A DNA stretch of 64,000 nt from an uncultured Pelagibacteraceae bacterium (lineage in GTDB: Bacteria; Pseudomonadota; Alphaproteobacteria; Pelagibacterales; AG-422-B15). Of the stretch, positions 26,463-35,389 are shown one piece after another. The DNA lies in contig CACIWK010000002.1 of assembly GCA_902590345.1 (NCBI GenBank), positions 62,001-126,000 on the forward strand, given 5' to 3'. The position numbers and the translations under genes were made by a program. How positions within the stretch are numbered: the stretch's first letter is position 1; each line of letters begins with the position of its first letter. The notes under the pieces were generated by a model, which made no database searches, was not told the DNA's origin, and saw only the letters and a list, made by a program, of their open reading frames with translations.

Positions 26463-27472
26463 TACTTTGTAATAAGTCCAAGTTCTTCAAATTGTTTTAC
26501 AGTTTGGATGATTGCCTCATCTGCACTTTCGAAATTAAATTTTAAAATATTTTTAGCGTTTTCGGAATTAGTAAATTTTGTTTTACCAACAAAGCCTGAT
26601 ATTGCCCCAGCTTCTTTACTAAATAACCCTAGAAATTTCATTAAAATATTTGGAGCCTCTATTGAAGGGGCTTTTTTATAACCATGTTCCCTTAAAAGTT
26701 TATTCATATCAGATAGCCACATACATTTTTCTGCAAGGATGAATCTTTTTCCACTCGCATCTGGATGTACCATTGCTTCAACATGTGCTCTTGCTGTATC
26801 TTTAACAGTAACCCAACCAAAATGAACTTTTGGTACAACAGGGTAGGAGCCATCCAACATTCTTTGAATAAATACATTTGAAGTCCCAACGTCATCAGAT
26901 AATGATGGACCTATTACTAAAGTAGGGTTTATTGCAACAGCTTCCATTTTTTTATCATCATCAAGACCATTCAAGTAAGACCACATCTCTTTTTCAGCAA
27001 TTGCCTTACTTTTGTTGTAGGCACCAATATTTTGACTTGGATCAGTCCAATGACTCTCGTCATATATTTTTTCTTCATTGCCATAGCCCACAGCTGAGAA
27101 TGATGAAGTCATGACAAATCTTTTAACCTTATTCTTTATTGAGCTTTTAAGTGCTCTTAAAAGACCTTCCTTGGCCGGCTTAATGATCTCATTGTCATCA
27201 TCTGGAGCCTTGTCGGTTAGTGGAGATGCAACGTGCAATACATATGTACAGCCAGCAACCGCCTCATCCCATCCTTCATCCTTTAGCAGGTCTAATTTAC
27301 AAAACTCTAAATTATTTTTTGCATCAACTTCATTAGCTATTGCTTGTCTTACTTCTGCTTCACGATTTTCAGAGCGTAAAGACGTTCTAACTGAATACCC
27401 TTTTTTGAGTAATTCAGCTATGCAATGCTGAGCAATGTAACCTGATCCTCCTGTGACTAAAACCTTCTCCAC
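26462..27472 (-). CDS. Extended SDR, dihydroflavonol-reductase-like
   Basis: A 336-residue extended short-chain dehydrogenase. VLVTGGSGYIAQHCIAELLKKG (4-25) binds the nucleotide, RFVMTSSFSAVGYG holds the catalytic serine region, and Tyr152-Lys156 (YNKSK) completes the active site. NPTLVIGPSLSD and HVEAMVHPDASGKRFILAE are typical of the branch that contains dihydroflavonol 4-reductases and cinnamoyl-CoA reductases; in bacteria the substrates are mostly unassigned carbonyl compounds. First gene of the operon with the Tas-like protein and phhB. Confidence 0.85.
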   Translation of the reverse strand: MEKVLVTGGSGYIAQHCIAELLKKGYSVRTSLRSENREAEVRQAIANEVDAKNNLEFCKLDLLKDEGWDEAVAGCTYVLHVASPLTDKAPDDDNEIIKPAKEGLLRALKSSIKNKVKRFVMTSSFSAVGYGNEEKIYDESHWTDPSQNIGAYNKSKAIAEKEMWSYLNGLDDDKKMEAVAINPTLVIGPSLSDDVGTSNVFIQRMLDGSYPVVPKVHFGWVTVKDTARAHVEAMVHPDASGKRFILAEKCMWLSDMNKLLREHGYKKAPSIEAPNILMKFLGLFSKEAGAISGFVGKTKFTNSENAKNILKFNFESADEAIIQTVKQFEELGLITK

Positions 27473-27529
27473 TTAAACCCCTAAGTATCTGTATTAACTT
27501 AATAAAATCTTAGTAAATAATTACTTGTA

Positions 27530-27563
27530 TTGATTACCTTTATGATTATGTATTAAAATACAT
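27530..27563 (+). promoter_or_regulatory. Candidate promoter with palindromic operator, upstream of Bax-inhibitor-1 gene
   Basis: TTGATT (27530-27535) and TAAAAT (27554-27559) are good matches to sigma-70 -35 and -10 elements at an 18-base spacing. The -10 sits in a perfect palindrome ATGTAT-TAAA-ATACAT (27548-27563) that could bind a dimeric regulator. The ribosome site AAGAGG follows at 27578-27583, before ATG 27593. Confidence 0.45.
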
Positions 27564-27592
27564 ATAACAATTTTTACAAGAGGTTTTTAAAT

Positions 27593-28327
27593 ATGGATTA
27601 TCAAACTAGAGCTCAATCAACGCCAGCAATCGACGAAGGTCTAAGGCAATATATGATGAGTGTTTATAATTACATGGCATCTGGTTTGGCCTTAACAGGT
27701 TTGGTTGCATATATGTTATTTCAAGCAACGGCGGTAATGGGTCCAACAGGAGAAATTGTTGGCCTCACAAACTTAGGCGTGACCCTTTATACTGGTCCAA
27801 TGATGTGGGTAGTCGCATTAGCGCCTCTTGGTATTGTTATGTACATGAGTTTTGGAATAAGAGGAATGTCTGCATCCCGAGCTCAGACAATGTTCTGGGT
27901 ATTTGCATTTTTAATGGGTTTATCACTCTCAACAATCTTTTTAACTTATACAGGCGCAAGTATAGCACGAGTGTTCTTTATAACTGCAAGTACATTTGGC
28001 GCAATGAGTATATATGGTTACACAACAAAAAGAGATTTAACTAATTTTGGATCTTTTTTATTTATGGGACTGATTGGAATCATAATTGCATCAATTGTAA
28101 ATATATTCATGCAATCACCAGCATTATATTATGGTATATCTATTTTAGGTGTTTTAATTTTTGTTGGCTTAACAGCTTATGATACTCAAAAGATTAAAAA
28201 TATGTATATGGCGTATGATAGCGGAGAAGTTGCTGCTAAAAAAGCTATCATGGGAGCATTAACACTTTATCTTGATTTTATAAATCTATTTATAATGTTA
28301 CTGAGACTTTTTGGTCAAAGAAGATAA
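27593..28327 (+). CDS. Bax inhibitor-1 / YccA family membrane protein
   Basis: A 244-residue inner-membrane protein with seven hydrophobic segments. RAQSTPAIDEGLRQYMMSVYNYMASGLALTG is the usual N-terminus, and the C-terminal ILGVLIFVGLTAYDTQKIKNMY plus GALTLYLDFINLFIMLLRLFG is the defining signature of the TMBIM family. Bacterial relatives include YccA (which modulates FtsH) and a calcium-leak channel; which role applies here is unknown. It has its own likely promoter and stands alone, convergent with the DUF2794 gene at a two-base gap. Confidence 0.92.
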   Translation: MDYQTRAQSTPAIDEGLRQYMMSVYNYMASGLALTGLVAYMLFQATAVMGPTGEIVGLTNLGVTLYTGPMMWVVALAPLGIVMYMSFGIRGMSASRAQTMFWVFAFLMGLSLSTIFLTYTGASIARVFFITASTFGAMSIYGYTTKRDLTNFGSFLFMGLIGIIIASIVNIFMQSPALYYGISILGVLIFVGLTAYDTQKIKNMYMAYDSGEVAAKKAIMGALTLYLDFINLFIMLLRLFGQRR

Positions 28328-28329
28328 AA

Positions 28330-28683
28330 TCAGGCTATACGTTTTACTGAAACTTTAAGATATTTTGTAATATCTGATAGGTGTTTACTTTCCTTGATTT
28401 TTTTATTATTAAAATCCATTAATGTGAATGATACATGCTTTCCTTTATTTTTATTTTTAATTATTCTTAAAAAAGCATTCTCGAAAGTACTCCGATAAAT
28501 TGAAAAAACAGCATTGTATTTTCCATGATCTATTGCATAGTCTTTCCAATGTCCTTGACTGACTTTTTGAGCGTAAACAGAAAGTATGAGATTAAGTTCA
28601 TTTTTATGAAAGCTAGTAAACTTATTTTTTGATCGATTAGAGCTTTTAAAGTTTAAATTTGGACTAATGTAATGTATTGTCAT
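28330..28683 (-). CDS. DUF2794 family protein
   Basis: A 117-residue cytoplasmic protein. FHKNELNLILSVYAQKVSQGHWKDYAIDHGKYNAVFSIYRSTFENAFLRI matches the DUF2794 pattern of an EL..IL..Y segment, then WRDYAID and AVFS(I/V)YR. The family is nearly confined to alphaproteobacteria and has no known function. This copy has more lysine than usual, in keeping with the AT-rich genome. It is divergent from htpG across 128 bases. Confidence 0.78.
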   Translation of the reverse strand: MTIHYISPNLNFKSSNRSKNKFTSFHKNELNLILSVYAQKVSQGHWKDYAIDHGKYNAVFSIYRSTFENAFLRIIKNKNKGKHVSFTLMDFNNKKIKESKHLSDITKYLKVSVKRIA

Positions 28684-28763
28684 TGTTATCCTATGTTACC
28701 TTGGAAAAAGTAAAAAAAACAATGAAAATAGGGAAAAATTCACGATAACATCACCTAAATCAC

Positions 28764-28792
28764 CTTGAATTTCGATGAATACTTCCAATATA
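28764..28792 (+). promoter_or_regulatory. Candidate heat-shock (RpoH) promoter of htpG
   Basis: CTTG (28764-28767, within CTTGAAT) and CCAATAT (28785-28791) are separated by 17 bases. The alphaproteobacterial sigma-32 consensus is CTTG-N17-CYTATNT, so six of seven -10 positions fit. The element ends about 20 bases before the htpG ATG at 28812. HtpG is a known heat-shock regulon member. Confidence 0.6.
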
Positions 28793-28811
28793 GTTTCTGA
28801 GAATAAAAATT

Positions 28812-30695
28812 ATGCCTAAATCAGAAAAATTAGAGTTTCAAACTGAGGTCAGTCAATTACTCAAATTGATGATAAATTCTGTCTACTCGGAAAAAGAAGT
28901 ATTTATTAGAGAGCTTATATCAAATGCTTCGGATGCATGTGATAAATTAAGATACCTATCAAATACTAAAGAAAAACTTATCAAAGATGATCCTAATTTC
29001 AAAATTCAGATAAATATTGATAAAAAAAACAATCTAATCACAATTTCCGATAACGGTATTGGAATGAATAAAAAGGATCTTGTTTCTAACCTTGGAACAA
29101 TTGCACGCTCTGGTACTGCACATTTTTTAAAAGAACTGTCTGAGTCTAAAACAAAAGACCTTTCACTCATTGGTCAATTTGGTGTCGGTTTTTACTCTGC
29201 TTTTATGGTTGCTTCACAAACTAAAGTTACTACACGCAAAGCTGGAGAAAATAAACTTTGGATCTGGAAGTCTGACGGAGAAAGCAGCTTTACTATTGAG
29301 GAGAGTGAAGACTCAAATCTTCTAGAGTCGAATAGAGGAACCTCAATAGAACTTACCTTAACGAAGGAGTCTAAAGAGTATTTAGACAAAGATAGAATTG
29401 AAAATATAATTAAAAGATATTCAGATCATATAAGTATTCCAATTTATGTGAGCGATGGCTCTGAAAAAAAAGATGAAAAAGTTGACTCTGTTAATTCTGC
29501 ATCAGCTATCTGGACGCGACCTAAAAATAAAATTACTGAGGAACAATATAAAGAGTTCTATAATCACGTAGGACAGATGTTCGATGATCCTTGGATGACA
29601 GCTCATTATAAGGCTGAAGGAAAAATTGAATATACTGTATTAAATTTTATTCCATCAACTAAACCTTTTGATCTTTATGATCCAGCAAGAGAAAACAGGC
29701 TTAAACTTTATGTTAAAAGAGTATTTATCACAGATAATTGTCCAGAATTGATTCCTCCTTATTTTCGATTTCTAAGAGGTATCATTGATTCAGAAGACCT
29801 TCCGTTAAACATAAGTCGTGAAATGCTTCAAAACAACCCAGTCGTTACGAAAATAAGATCATCTCTAGTTAAAAGAACAATTTCTGATCTCAAAAAAAAG
29901 ATTGATAAAGACAGGGAGTCGTATGAAAAATTCTGGGAAAATTTTGGTCCAGTACTAAAAGAGGGAATTTATGAGGATTTTGAGAGAAAAGACTCAATTC
30001 TAGAAATATCATTATTCAAGAATTCAAAATCAAAAAAACTCATTACATTAAATGAATACATAGAGTCGATGGGCAAAAAACAAAAGGATATTTATTTTAT
30101 GACCGGCGATAGTTATGAAAACATTATAAATAATCCGAGTTTAGAGGGTTATAGGTCAAGAGATATTAATGTACTTATATTGGATGACCCCGTAGATAGC
30201 TTTTGGACCTCATCAACCCCGTTATATCAGGAGAAGAGTTTTAAATCTGTTACAAGGGGAATGGATGATCTAAATAAAATTGATGGAGAAAAGAAAGATG
30301 ATAAAAATGAAAAATCTGTTGAGCCATTAATTAATCTACTAAAAGAAAAACTAAAGGAAAAAGTTAAAGACGTTAGAGTTTCCTCAAGACTTACGGATAG
30401 TCCTGTATGTCTTGTAAGCGATGAAGGGGCAATGGATCCCCAGCTTGAAAAAATACTTCAGCAGCACAATCAACTCAATCAGGGTCTTTCTCTTAAAGTT
30501 ATGGAAATTAACCCTCAACATAAACTTATCAAAAAACTTGCTAAAATGAGTAAAGATAAATCATCAATTAGTGAAGTAGAGAATATTTCAATTTTACTCT
30601 ACGAACAATCCAAGATTCTTGATGGTGAAAAGCCATCCGATCCTGTTGAATTTTCAAAAAAACTTATCGAAACTATTACTTCATCGATAAATTAA
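28812..30695 (+). CDS. htpG: Molecular chaperone HtpG (Hsp90)
   Basis: A 627-residue Hsp90 homologue of standard length. The N-terminal GHKL ATPase domain has LIRELISNASDACDKLRY (the catalytic Glu and ADP-binding Asn), ISDNGIGMNKKDL, GTIARSGTAHFL and IGQFGVGFYSAFMVA. The middle domain has YVKRVFITDNCPELIPPYFRFLRGIIDSEDLPLNISRE, and the C-terminal dimerisation domain ends near residue 625. It refolds or remodels client proteins under stress. A sigma-32-like promoter lies directly upstream. Confidence 0.97.
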   Translation: MPKSEKLEFQTEVSQLLKLMINSVYSEKEVFIRELISNASDACDKLRYLSNTKEKLIKDDPNFKIQINIDKKNNLITISDNGIGMNKKDLVSNLGTIARSGTAHFLKELSESKTKDLSLIGQFGVGFYSAFMVASQTKVTTRKAGENKLWIWKSDGESSFTIEESEDSNLLESNRGTSIELTLTKESKEYLDKDRIENIIKRYSDHISIPIYVSDGSEKKDEKVDSVNSASAIWTRPKNKITEEQYKEFYNHVGQMFDDPWMTAHYKAEGKIEYTVLNFIPSTKPFDLYDPARENRLKLYVKRVFITDNCPELIPPYFRFLRGIIDSEDLPLNISREMLQNNPVVTKIRSSLVKRTISDLKKKIDKDRESYEKFWENFGPVLKEGIYEDFERKDSILEISLFKNSKSKKLITLNEYIESMGKKQKDIYFMTGDSYENIINNPSLEGYRSRDINVLILDDPVDSFWTSSTPLYQEKSFKSVTRGMDDLNKIDGEKKDDKNEKSVEPLINLLKEKLKEKVKDVRVSSRLTDSPVCLVSDEGAMDPQLEKILQQHNQLNQGLSLKVMEINPQHKLIKKLAKMSKDKSSISEVENISILLYEQSKILDGEKPSDPVEFSKKLIETITSSIN

Positions 30696-30765
30696 ATCTA
30701 AAATTAAGACTCCAATACTTTAAAATAATGATTATAATCTTAAGAAAACTTTTGTGAGGTATATA

Positions 30766-31392
30766 ATGAAAACATTTATAAGGTCTTTATCTGTTGGTCT
30801 GCTAGCTGCATTTATAACTTTTAGCGCAAATTCTGTTGAGTTGAATGAAGTTGAAATTTATGAAGGTTCAATAAAAGGCGTATATAGTGTAACAAATTTA
30901 CCTCTACTTCCAGGAACTTGGAAAGTTGATGATATAGAAAAATCAGGAAGTATTAACTCTGGAAATTTTTATGTTTATGTAACAATGATACCATCTGACG
31001 CGGATGATGAAACGCGGAGATATAATGATATAATTTTCTATGCAATATTAGGATCGAAGTCTGAAGAAACAAGTTATAGGAAAACTTTTTACGGTTGTGA
31101 GGGTGGTCTTTATTCTTTAGAAGGTTCAATCATACAAATCGACTCACGTGGATCTGCAAATTTTGAAGAATATTGCAATACTTATCAAACTGAGTTTGAT
31201 TCATTTAACTTTTTCTATACTGACTGCTCCGATGTGTGCGTTGAAGTCGGTATTAATCTAGATAGTAATAATTACAAAAACGATCGTAAAAGTTTTGAAG
31301 AAATAACAGAATTACTATCCCAAAATGTAAGAAAAATTGTAAAGTCTGGGAACGGATCCCTTGATTTTCTAAACGGTTATAGAATAAATTAA
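30766..31392 (+). CDS. Secreted protein of unknown function
   Basis: I do not recognise this protein. The ORF track starts at GTG 30754, but ATG 30766 is preferred because GAGGT lies five bases before it and the protein then opens with a clean signal peptide (MKTFIRSLSVGLLAAFITF...). The mature part of about 185 residues is acidic and has four cysteines spaced as YGCEGG, EYCNTY and TDCSDVCVEVG, which could form two disulfides in the periplasm. It sits alone between htpG and the convergent acnA. Confidence 0.7.
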   Translation: MKTFIRSLSVGLLAAFITFSANSVELNEVEIYEGSIKGVYSVTNLPLLPGTWKVDDIEKSGSINSGNFYVYVTMIPSDADDETRRYNDIIFYAILGSKSEETSYRKTFYGCEGGLYSLEGSIIQIDSRGSANFEEYCNTYQTEFDSFNFFYTDCSDVCVEVGINLDSNNYKNDRKSFEEITELLSQNVRKIVKSGNGSLDFLNGYRIN

Positions 31393-31394
31393 TA

Positions 31395-34073
31395 TCAGCT
31401 ATTAGCTATATTCTTTAAAACATATTGAAGAATACCGCCATTTAAAAGGTATTCAACTTCTGTTGCGGTATTAACTAGTAGTTTCAGATCTATTGTAATG
31501 TTTTTACCATTTGCGTAAAAAATTTGAGCCTTATATTTTCCTTGTGGTTTTAGTTTGTTAGCTATGCTCGTGATACTTACCTTCTCTGAACCTAATAGTC
31601 TTAATGATTTACGATTGTCATTTCCTGTAAATTGAAATGGCAATACACCCATACCAACAAGATTAGACCTGTGAATACGCTCATAAGACTCTGCTATGAC
31701 AGCTTTTACACCCAACAGATTTGTACCTTTTGCTGCCCAATCTCTTGAAGACCCCATTCCATAATCTTTTCCAGCAAAAATAATTAATGGCGTTTTTGAT
31801 TTTTGGTACTTAACAGAGGCATCATAAATTGACATTTGTTTCTGTGAAGGATAGTGAATTGTATATCCACCTTCGATATTATCTAGCATTTCATTTTTAA
31901 TCCTAATATTAGCAAATGTTCCTCTCATCATTACTTCATGATTTCCACGCCTTGCTCCAAATGAATTAAAATCAACTTTTTTAATATTTTTTGAGATTAG
32001 ATAATCTCCTGCAGGACTGTCTTCTTTTATTGCTCCCGCAGGGCTGATATGATCTGTCGTAACAGAGTCACCGAATATTCCAAGTATATTTGCTTTATTA
32101 ATTTCACTTACACTATTGGTTTCTGAATTTTTAAAAAATGGGGGATGCTGTACGTAGGTTGATTTTTTATTCCATTTATATGTAAGACCACTTGATGATT
32201 TCACTGAATTCCATTTTTTGTCGCCTTTAAAAACATTTTTATACCGTTGCTTATATAAATTTGAGTTTATTATTTTATTTATTACAACTTTTATTTCTTT
32301 AGTCTTAGGCCAGATGTCTTTTAGATAAATTTTCTTATTATTGTGTCCAATACCAATCGGTTCATTTGATAAATTTATCTTTGTTGAGCCTGCTAAAGCA
32401 TAAGCTACAACAAGAGGTGGTGAGGCAAGGAAATTTGCTTTAACAAATGGATTTATTCTACCTTCAAAATTTCTATTTCCTGATAGAACGCCGCTAACAA
32501 TTAAGTCATGTTTAGAAATTGCATCGGAAATATTTTTATCAAGAGGCCCGGAGTTTCCTATACAAGTCGTACAACCAAAACCCACAAGATTAAAACCGAG
32601 TTTGTCTAATTGCTCTTGGAGTCCAGATTTTTCCAAGTAGTCCGTAACAACTTTAGATCCTGGAGCTAAAGAGGTTTTAACCCAGGGTTTAGTTTTTAAA
32701 CCCAGCTTATTTGCCTTTTGTGCAAGCAATCCCGCTCCAATCATTACGCTAGGATTTGAAGTGTTGGTACAACTCGTAATTGCCGCAATCGCAACATGCC
32801 CGTGATCAATTTCAAATTCATTATTTACAGAAATAGGATTTGATGTTTTCTTTTGGCCAAATTCGTCTTCAAATGAGTTCATAAATTGATCAGCAACATT
32901 TGACAGTAGTATTTTGTCCTGAGGTCTTTTTGGTCCAGCCAAGCTAGGCTCAATACTTGATAAATCTAATTCCATCGTATCAGTGTAAACTCTTTTATTT
33001 TTTTTATAATCTTCCCATAACCCTTGTGCCTTTGAATATCTCTCTACAAGTTTAATTTCATCAGCCGCTCTTCCGCTAACTTTCAAAAATTTTATAGTCT
33101 CCTCGTCTATTGGAAAAAATCCACAAGTTGCACCATACTCTGGAGCCATATTTGAAATTGTTGCTCGATCAGGAACGGATAACTCTTTCAGTCCTTTTCC
33201 ATAGAATTCTACAAATTTTCCAACTACACCCTTTTTTCTTAATTGTTCGGTAATTGTTAAAACCAAATCAGTAGCAGTTATTCCTTCTTTAATTTTTCCT
33301 TTAATTTCAAAGCCAATAACTTCAGGAACCACCATTGAAATTGGCTGACCTAACATTGCCGCTTCAGCCTCTATTCCACCAACACCCCAGCCAAGAACTG
33401 AAAGTCCATTGATCATTGTTGTGTGACTATCAGTTCCTACAACCGTATCTGGATAAGCTAAATTGAATTTTTTATTTTTAATTTTTTTCTTTTCTGACCA
33501 AACTGTTTTAGCGAGATATTCTAAATTAACTTGGTGACATATACCTGTTCCTGGAGGCACTACCCTAAAGTTATTAAAGGACTTTTGTCCCCATCTTAGA
33601 AATTCATATCTCTCAATATTTCTTTTGTATTCTAAATCAACATTTGCTTTATGAGCAGTTGCCGTTCCAAATTTGTCTACCATAACAGAGTGATCAATTA
33701 CTAAATCAACTGGCGATAATGGATTGACTTTTTTTGGATCACCTTTTTCATTTTTTATCGCAGATCTCATTGACGCAAGATCAACCACAGCTGGAACGCC
33801 TGTGAAATCCTGCATTAGAACTCGTGCAGGCCTAAAATTAATTTCTTTGTTAATTTTTTTATTAGACTTCCATTTCTCAAATTCTTTAATGTCATTTAAT
33901 TCAACTGTAGACCCATCTTCATTTCTTATTAGGTTTTCTAAAAGAACTTTTATAGAAAATGGTAACGCGGATATATTTTTAAGACCATTTTTTTCAGCCG
34001 CTTTGAAACTGTAATAGGTATAGGTTTTTTTTCCTATTTTTAGTGTTTTTTTTGTCTTAAAGCTGTCGTACAT
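31395..34073 (-). CDS. acnA: Aconitate hydratase A
   Basis: AcnA isomerises citrate to isocitrate with a [4Fe-4S] cluster. The 892-residue protein has DFTGVPAVVDLASMR, DLVIDHSVMVD, GTGICHQVNLEYL, VVGTDSHTTMINGL, the cluster cysteines in TSCTNTSNPSVMIGAGLL and GFGCTTCIGNSGPL, and SGNRNFEGRINP. The swivel domain carries FGARRGNHEVMMRGTFANIR and AGKDYGMGSSRDWAAKG. It fits the AcnA/IRP branch rather than AcnB. It is divergent from ccmA across 59 bases. Citric acid cycle partners sit elsewhere in the window (sdh, mdh, suc). Confidence 0.97.
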   Translation of the reverse strand: MYDSFKTKKTLKIGKKTYTYYSFKAAEKNGLKNISALPFSIKVLLENLIRNEDGSTVELNDIKEFEKWKSNKKINKEINFRPARVLMQDFTGVPAVVDLASMRSAIKNEKGDPKKVNPLSPVDLVIDHSVMVDKFGTATAHKANVDLEYKRNIERYEFLRWGQKSFNNFRVVPPGTGICHQVNLEYLAKTVWSEKKKIKNKKFNLAYPDTVVGTDSHTTMINGLSVLGWGVGGIEAEAAMLGQPISMVVPEVIGFEIKGKIKEGITATDLVLTITEQLRKKGVVGKFVEFYGKGLKELSVPDRATISNMAPEYGATCGFFPIDEETIKFLKVSGRAADEIKLVERYSKAQGLWEDYKKNKRVYTDTMELDLSSIEPSLAGPKRPQDKILLSNVADQFMNSFEDEFGQKKTSNPISVNNEFEIDHGHVAIAAITSCTNTSNPSVMIGAGLLAQKANKLGLKTKPWVKTSLAPGSKVVTDYLEKSGLQEQLDKLGFNLVGFGCTTCIGNSGPLDKNISDAISKHDLIVSGVLSGNRNFEGRINPFVKANFLASPPLVVAYALAGSTKINLSNEPIGIGHNNKKIYLKDIWPKTKEIKVVINKIINSNLYKQRYKNVFKGDKKWNSVKSSSGLTYKWNKKSTYVQHPPFFKNSETNSVSEINKANILGIFGDSVTTDHISPAGAIKEDSPAGDYLISKNIKKVDFNSFGARRGNHEVMMRGTFANIRIKNEMLDNIEGGYTIHYPSQKQMSIYDASVKYQKSKTPLIIFAGKDYGMGSSRDWAAKGTNLLGVKAVIAESYERIHRSNLVGMGVLPFQFTGNDNRKSLRLLGSEKVSITSIANKLKPQGKYKAQIFYANGKNITIDLKLLVNTATEVEYLLNGGILQYVLKNIANS

Positions 34074-34132
34074 AGAGGTTTACTGCTGCTATATTTAGAC
34101 TAATTTAACAAGCTATCAACATAAAGTTTATA

Positions 34133-34732
34133 ATGAATGAAATAAAAACAGAGAATTTGAGTTGTAAAAGAGGAGAAAACATAGTTCTCAATAATATTAA
34201 TTTTGCAATTAAGTCAGGTGAAACATTGGTTGTAAAAGGTCGAAATGGCTCTGGAAAAACTACCCTTTTAAGAATTCTATCCAATTTTATTACAACTTAT
34301 GAGGGCAAGGTATTGTTTAATGATGTCGGTATAAGTGAAGATAATCTATACAATAGTAAATTTAACTTAATTGGCCAAAAGAATTCTTTAAAAGAAAATC
34401 TCTCTATAAAAAAAAATTTAGAGTTATGGGATATTCTTTTTAATGAAGCTCTTGATCATGCAAAGCTCTTAGAACATAACAATTTGTATCATTTGATTAA
34501 TAATGATGTTAGCTCCTTAAGTGATGGTCAAAAAAAATGTATTTCTCTTCACAGACTGAATTACAATAAATATGATCTGTGGTTTTTAGATGAACCATTT
34601 GTATTTCTTGATGAGGTCAACACAAACTTACTTATAGAAAAAATTAACCAATTTAATGAAAATATGGGAACAGTTATACTTACTTCTAATATAAATTTAC
34701 CGAAAAAATTTCATAAGGAAATTAATATTTAA
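34133..34732 (+). CDS. ccmA: Cytochrome c maturation ABC transporter, ATPase CcmA
   Basis: CcmA is the ATPase of the CcmABCD complex that releases haem-loaded CcmE. The 199-residue protein has the Walker A VVKGRNGSGKTTLLRILSN, an ABC signature SSLSDGQKKCISLHRL that is somewhat degenerate, and Walker B LWFLDEPFVFLDE. It is first in an ordered ccmABCDEFGH cluster, starting one base before ccmB. The length matches the family. Confidence 0.95.
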   Translation: MNEIKTENLSCKRGENIVLNNINFAIKSGETLVVKGRNGSGKTTLLRILSNFITTYEGKVLFNDVGISEDNLYNSKFNLIGQKNSLKENLSIKKNLELWDILFNEALDHAKLLEHNNLYHLINNDVSSLSDGQKKCISLHRLNYNKYDLWFLDEPFVFLDEVNTNLLIEKINQFNENMGTVILTSNINLPKKFHKEINI

Positions 34733-34733
34733 T

Positions 34734-35357
34734 ATGTCTAACCTAATTAAAAGAGATTTATTGTTATCTTTTTATTCGAGTGCTAATTTCTTTTTTACGG
34801 TATCTTTTTTTATCCTTATTCTAATGTTAATTCCATTTGCATTTGGTACTCAAACTGAGCAGCTTAAAGTTTTATTTAGAGGTGTAGTTTGGATTGCGCT
34901 AGCTTTATCAATCATTATTACAGTTGATAGAATTTATAATGCTGATTATGAGGATGGTAATTTAGATATTATTATGCAGAAAAATAAGACGATTGAGTAT
35001 TTAATAATCAGTAAATATATAACACATTGGTTTATTTATTGCCTTCCACTTTTAGTAATTCTGCCAGTATTGAGTTTTCTATTTTATTTGGATTATCTAG
35101 AGACAGTGCAAATATTTATAAATTTACTTATAGGCTCATTTGGTATGGTTTTCATTGCAAATTTCGTGAGCGCGCTAACGCTTGGCGCCAGAAGAACAAT
35201 TTTCTTGAAAGCAATTATAATGATACCACTATTTGTACCTTTTATTATTTTTGGCTCTGATGCTGGTTCTTGGCCAATTTTGTTAGCATTATCAATGCTC
35301 TCTTTTGTTATCTCTATATATGTAACTGCATATGGTCTGCGTCTTTATGGAGAGTAG
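34734..35357 (+). CDS. ccmB: Haem exporter subunit CcmB
   Basis: A 207-residue inner-membrane protein with about six hydrophobic segments. The opening LIKRDLLLSFYSSANFFFTVSFFILILMLIPFAFG and the later FANFVSALTLGARR plus LKAIIMIPLFVPFIIFGSDA match CcmB. With CcmA and CcmC it forms the complex that passes haem to and from CcmE in the periplasm. It lies between ccmA and ccmC in the canonical order. Confidence 0.93.
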   Translation: MSNLIKRDLLLSFYSSANFFFTVSFFILILMLIPFAFGTQTEQLKVLFRGVVWIALALSIIITVDRIYNADYEDGNLDIIMQKNKTIEYLIISKYITHWFIYCLPLLVILPVLSFLFYLDYLETVQIFINLLIGSFGMVFIANFVSALTLGARRTIFLKAIIMIPLFVPFIIFGSDAGSWPILLALSMLSFVISIYVTAYGLRLYGE

Positions 35358-35389
35358 GCAATACTTAAAGTCAATATATATATTAGAAT

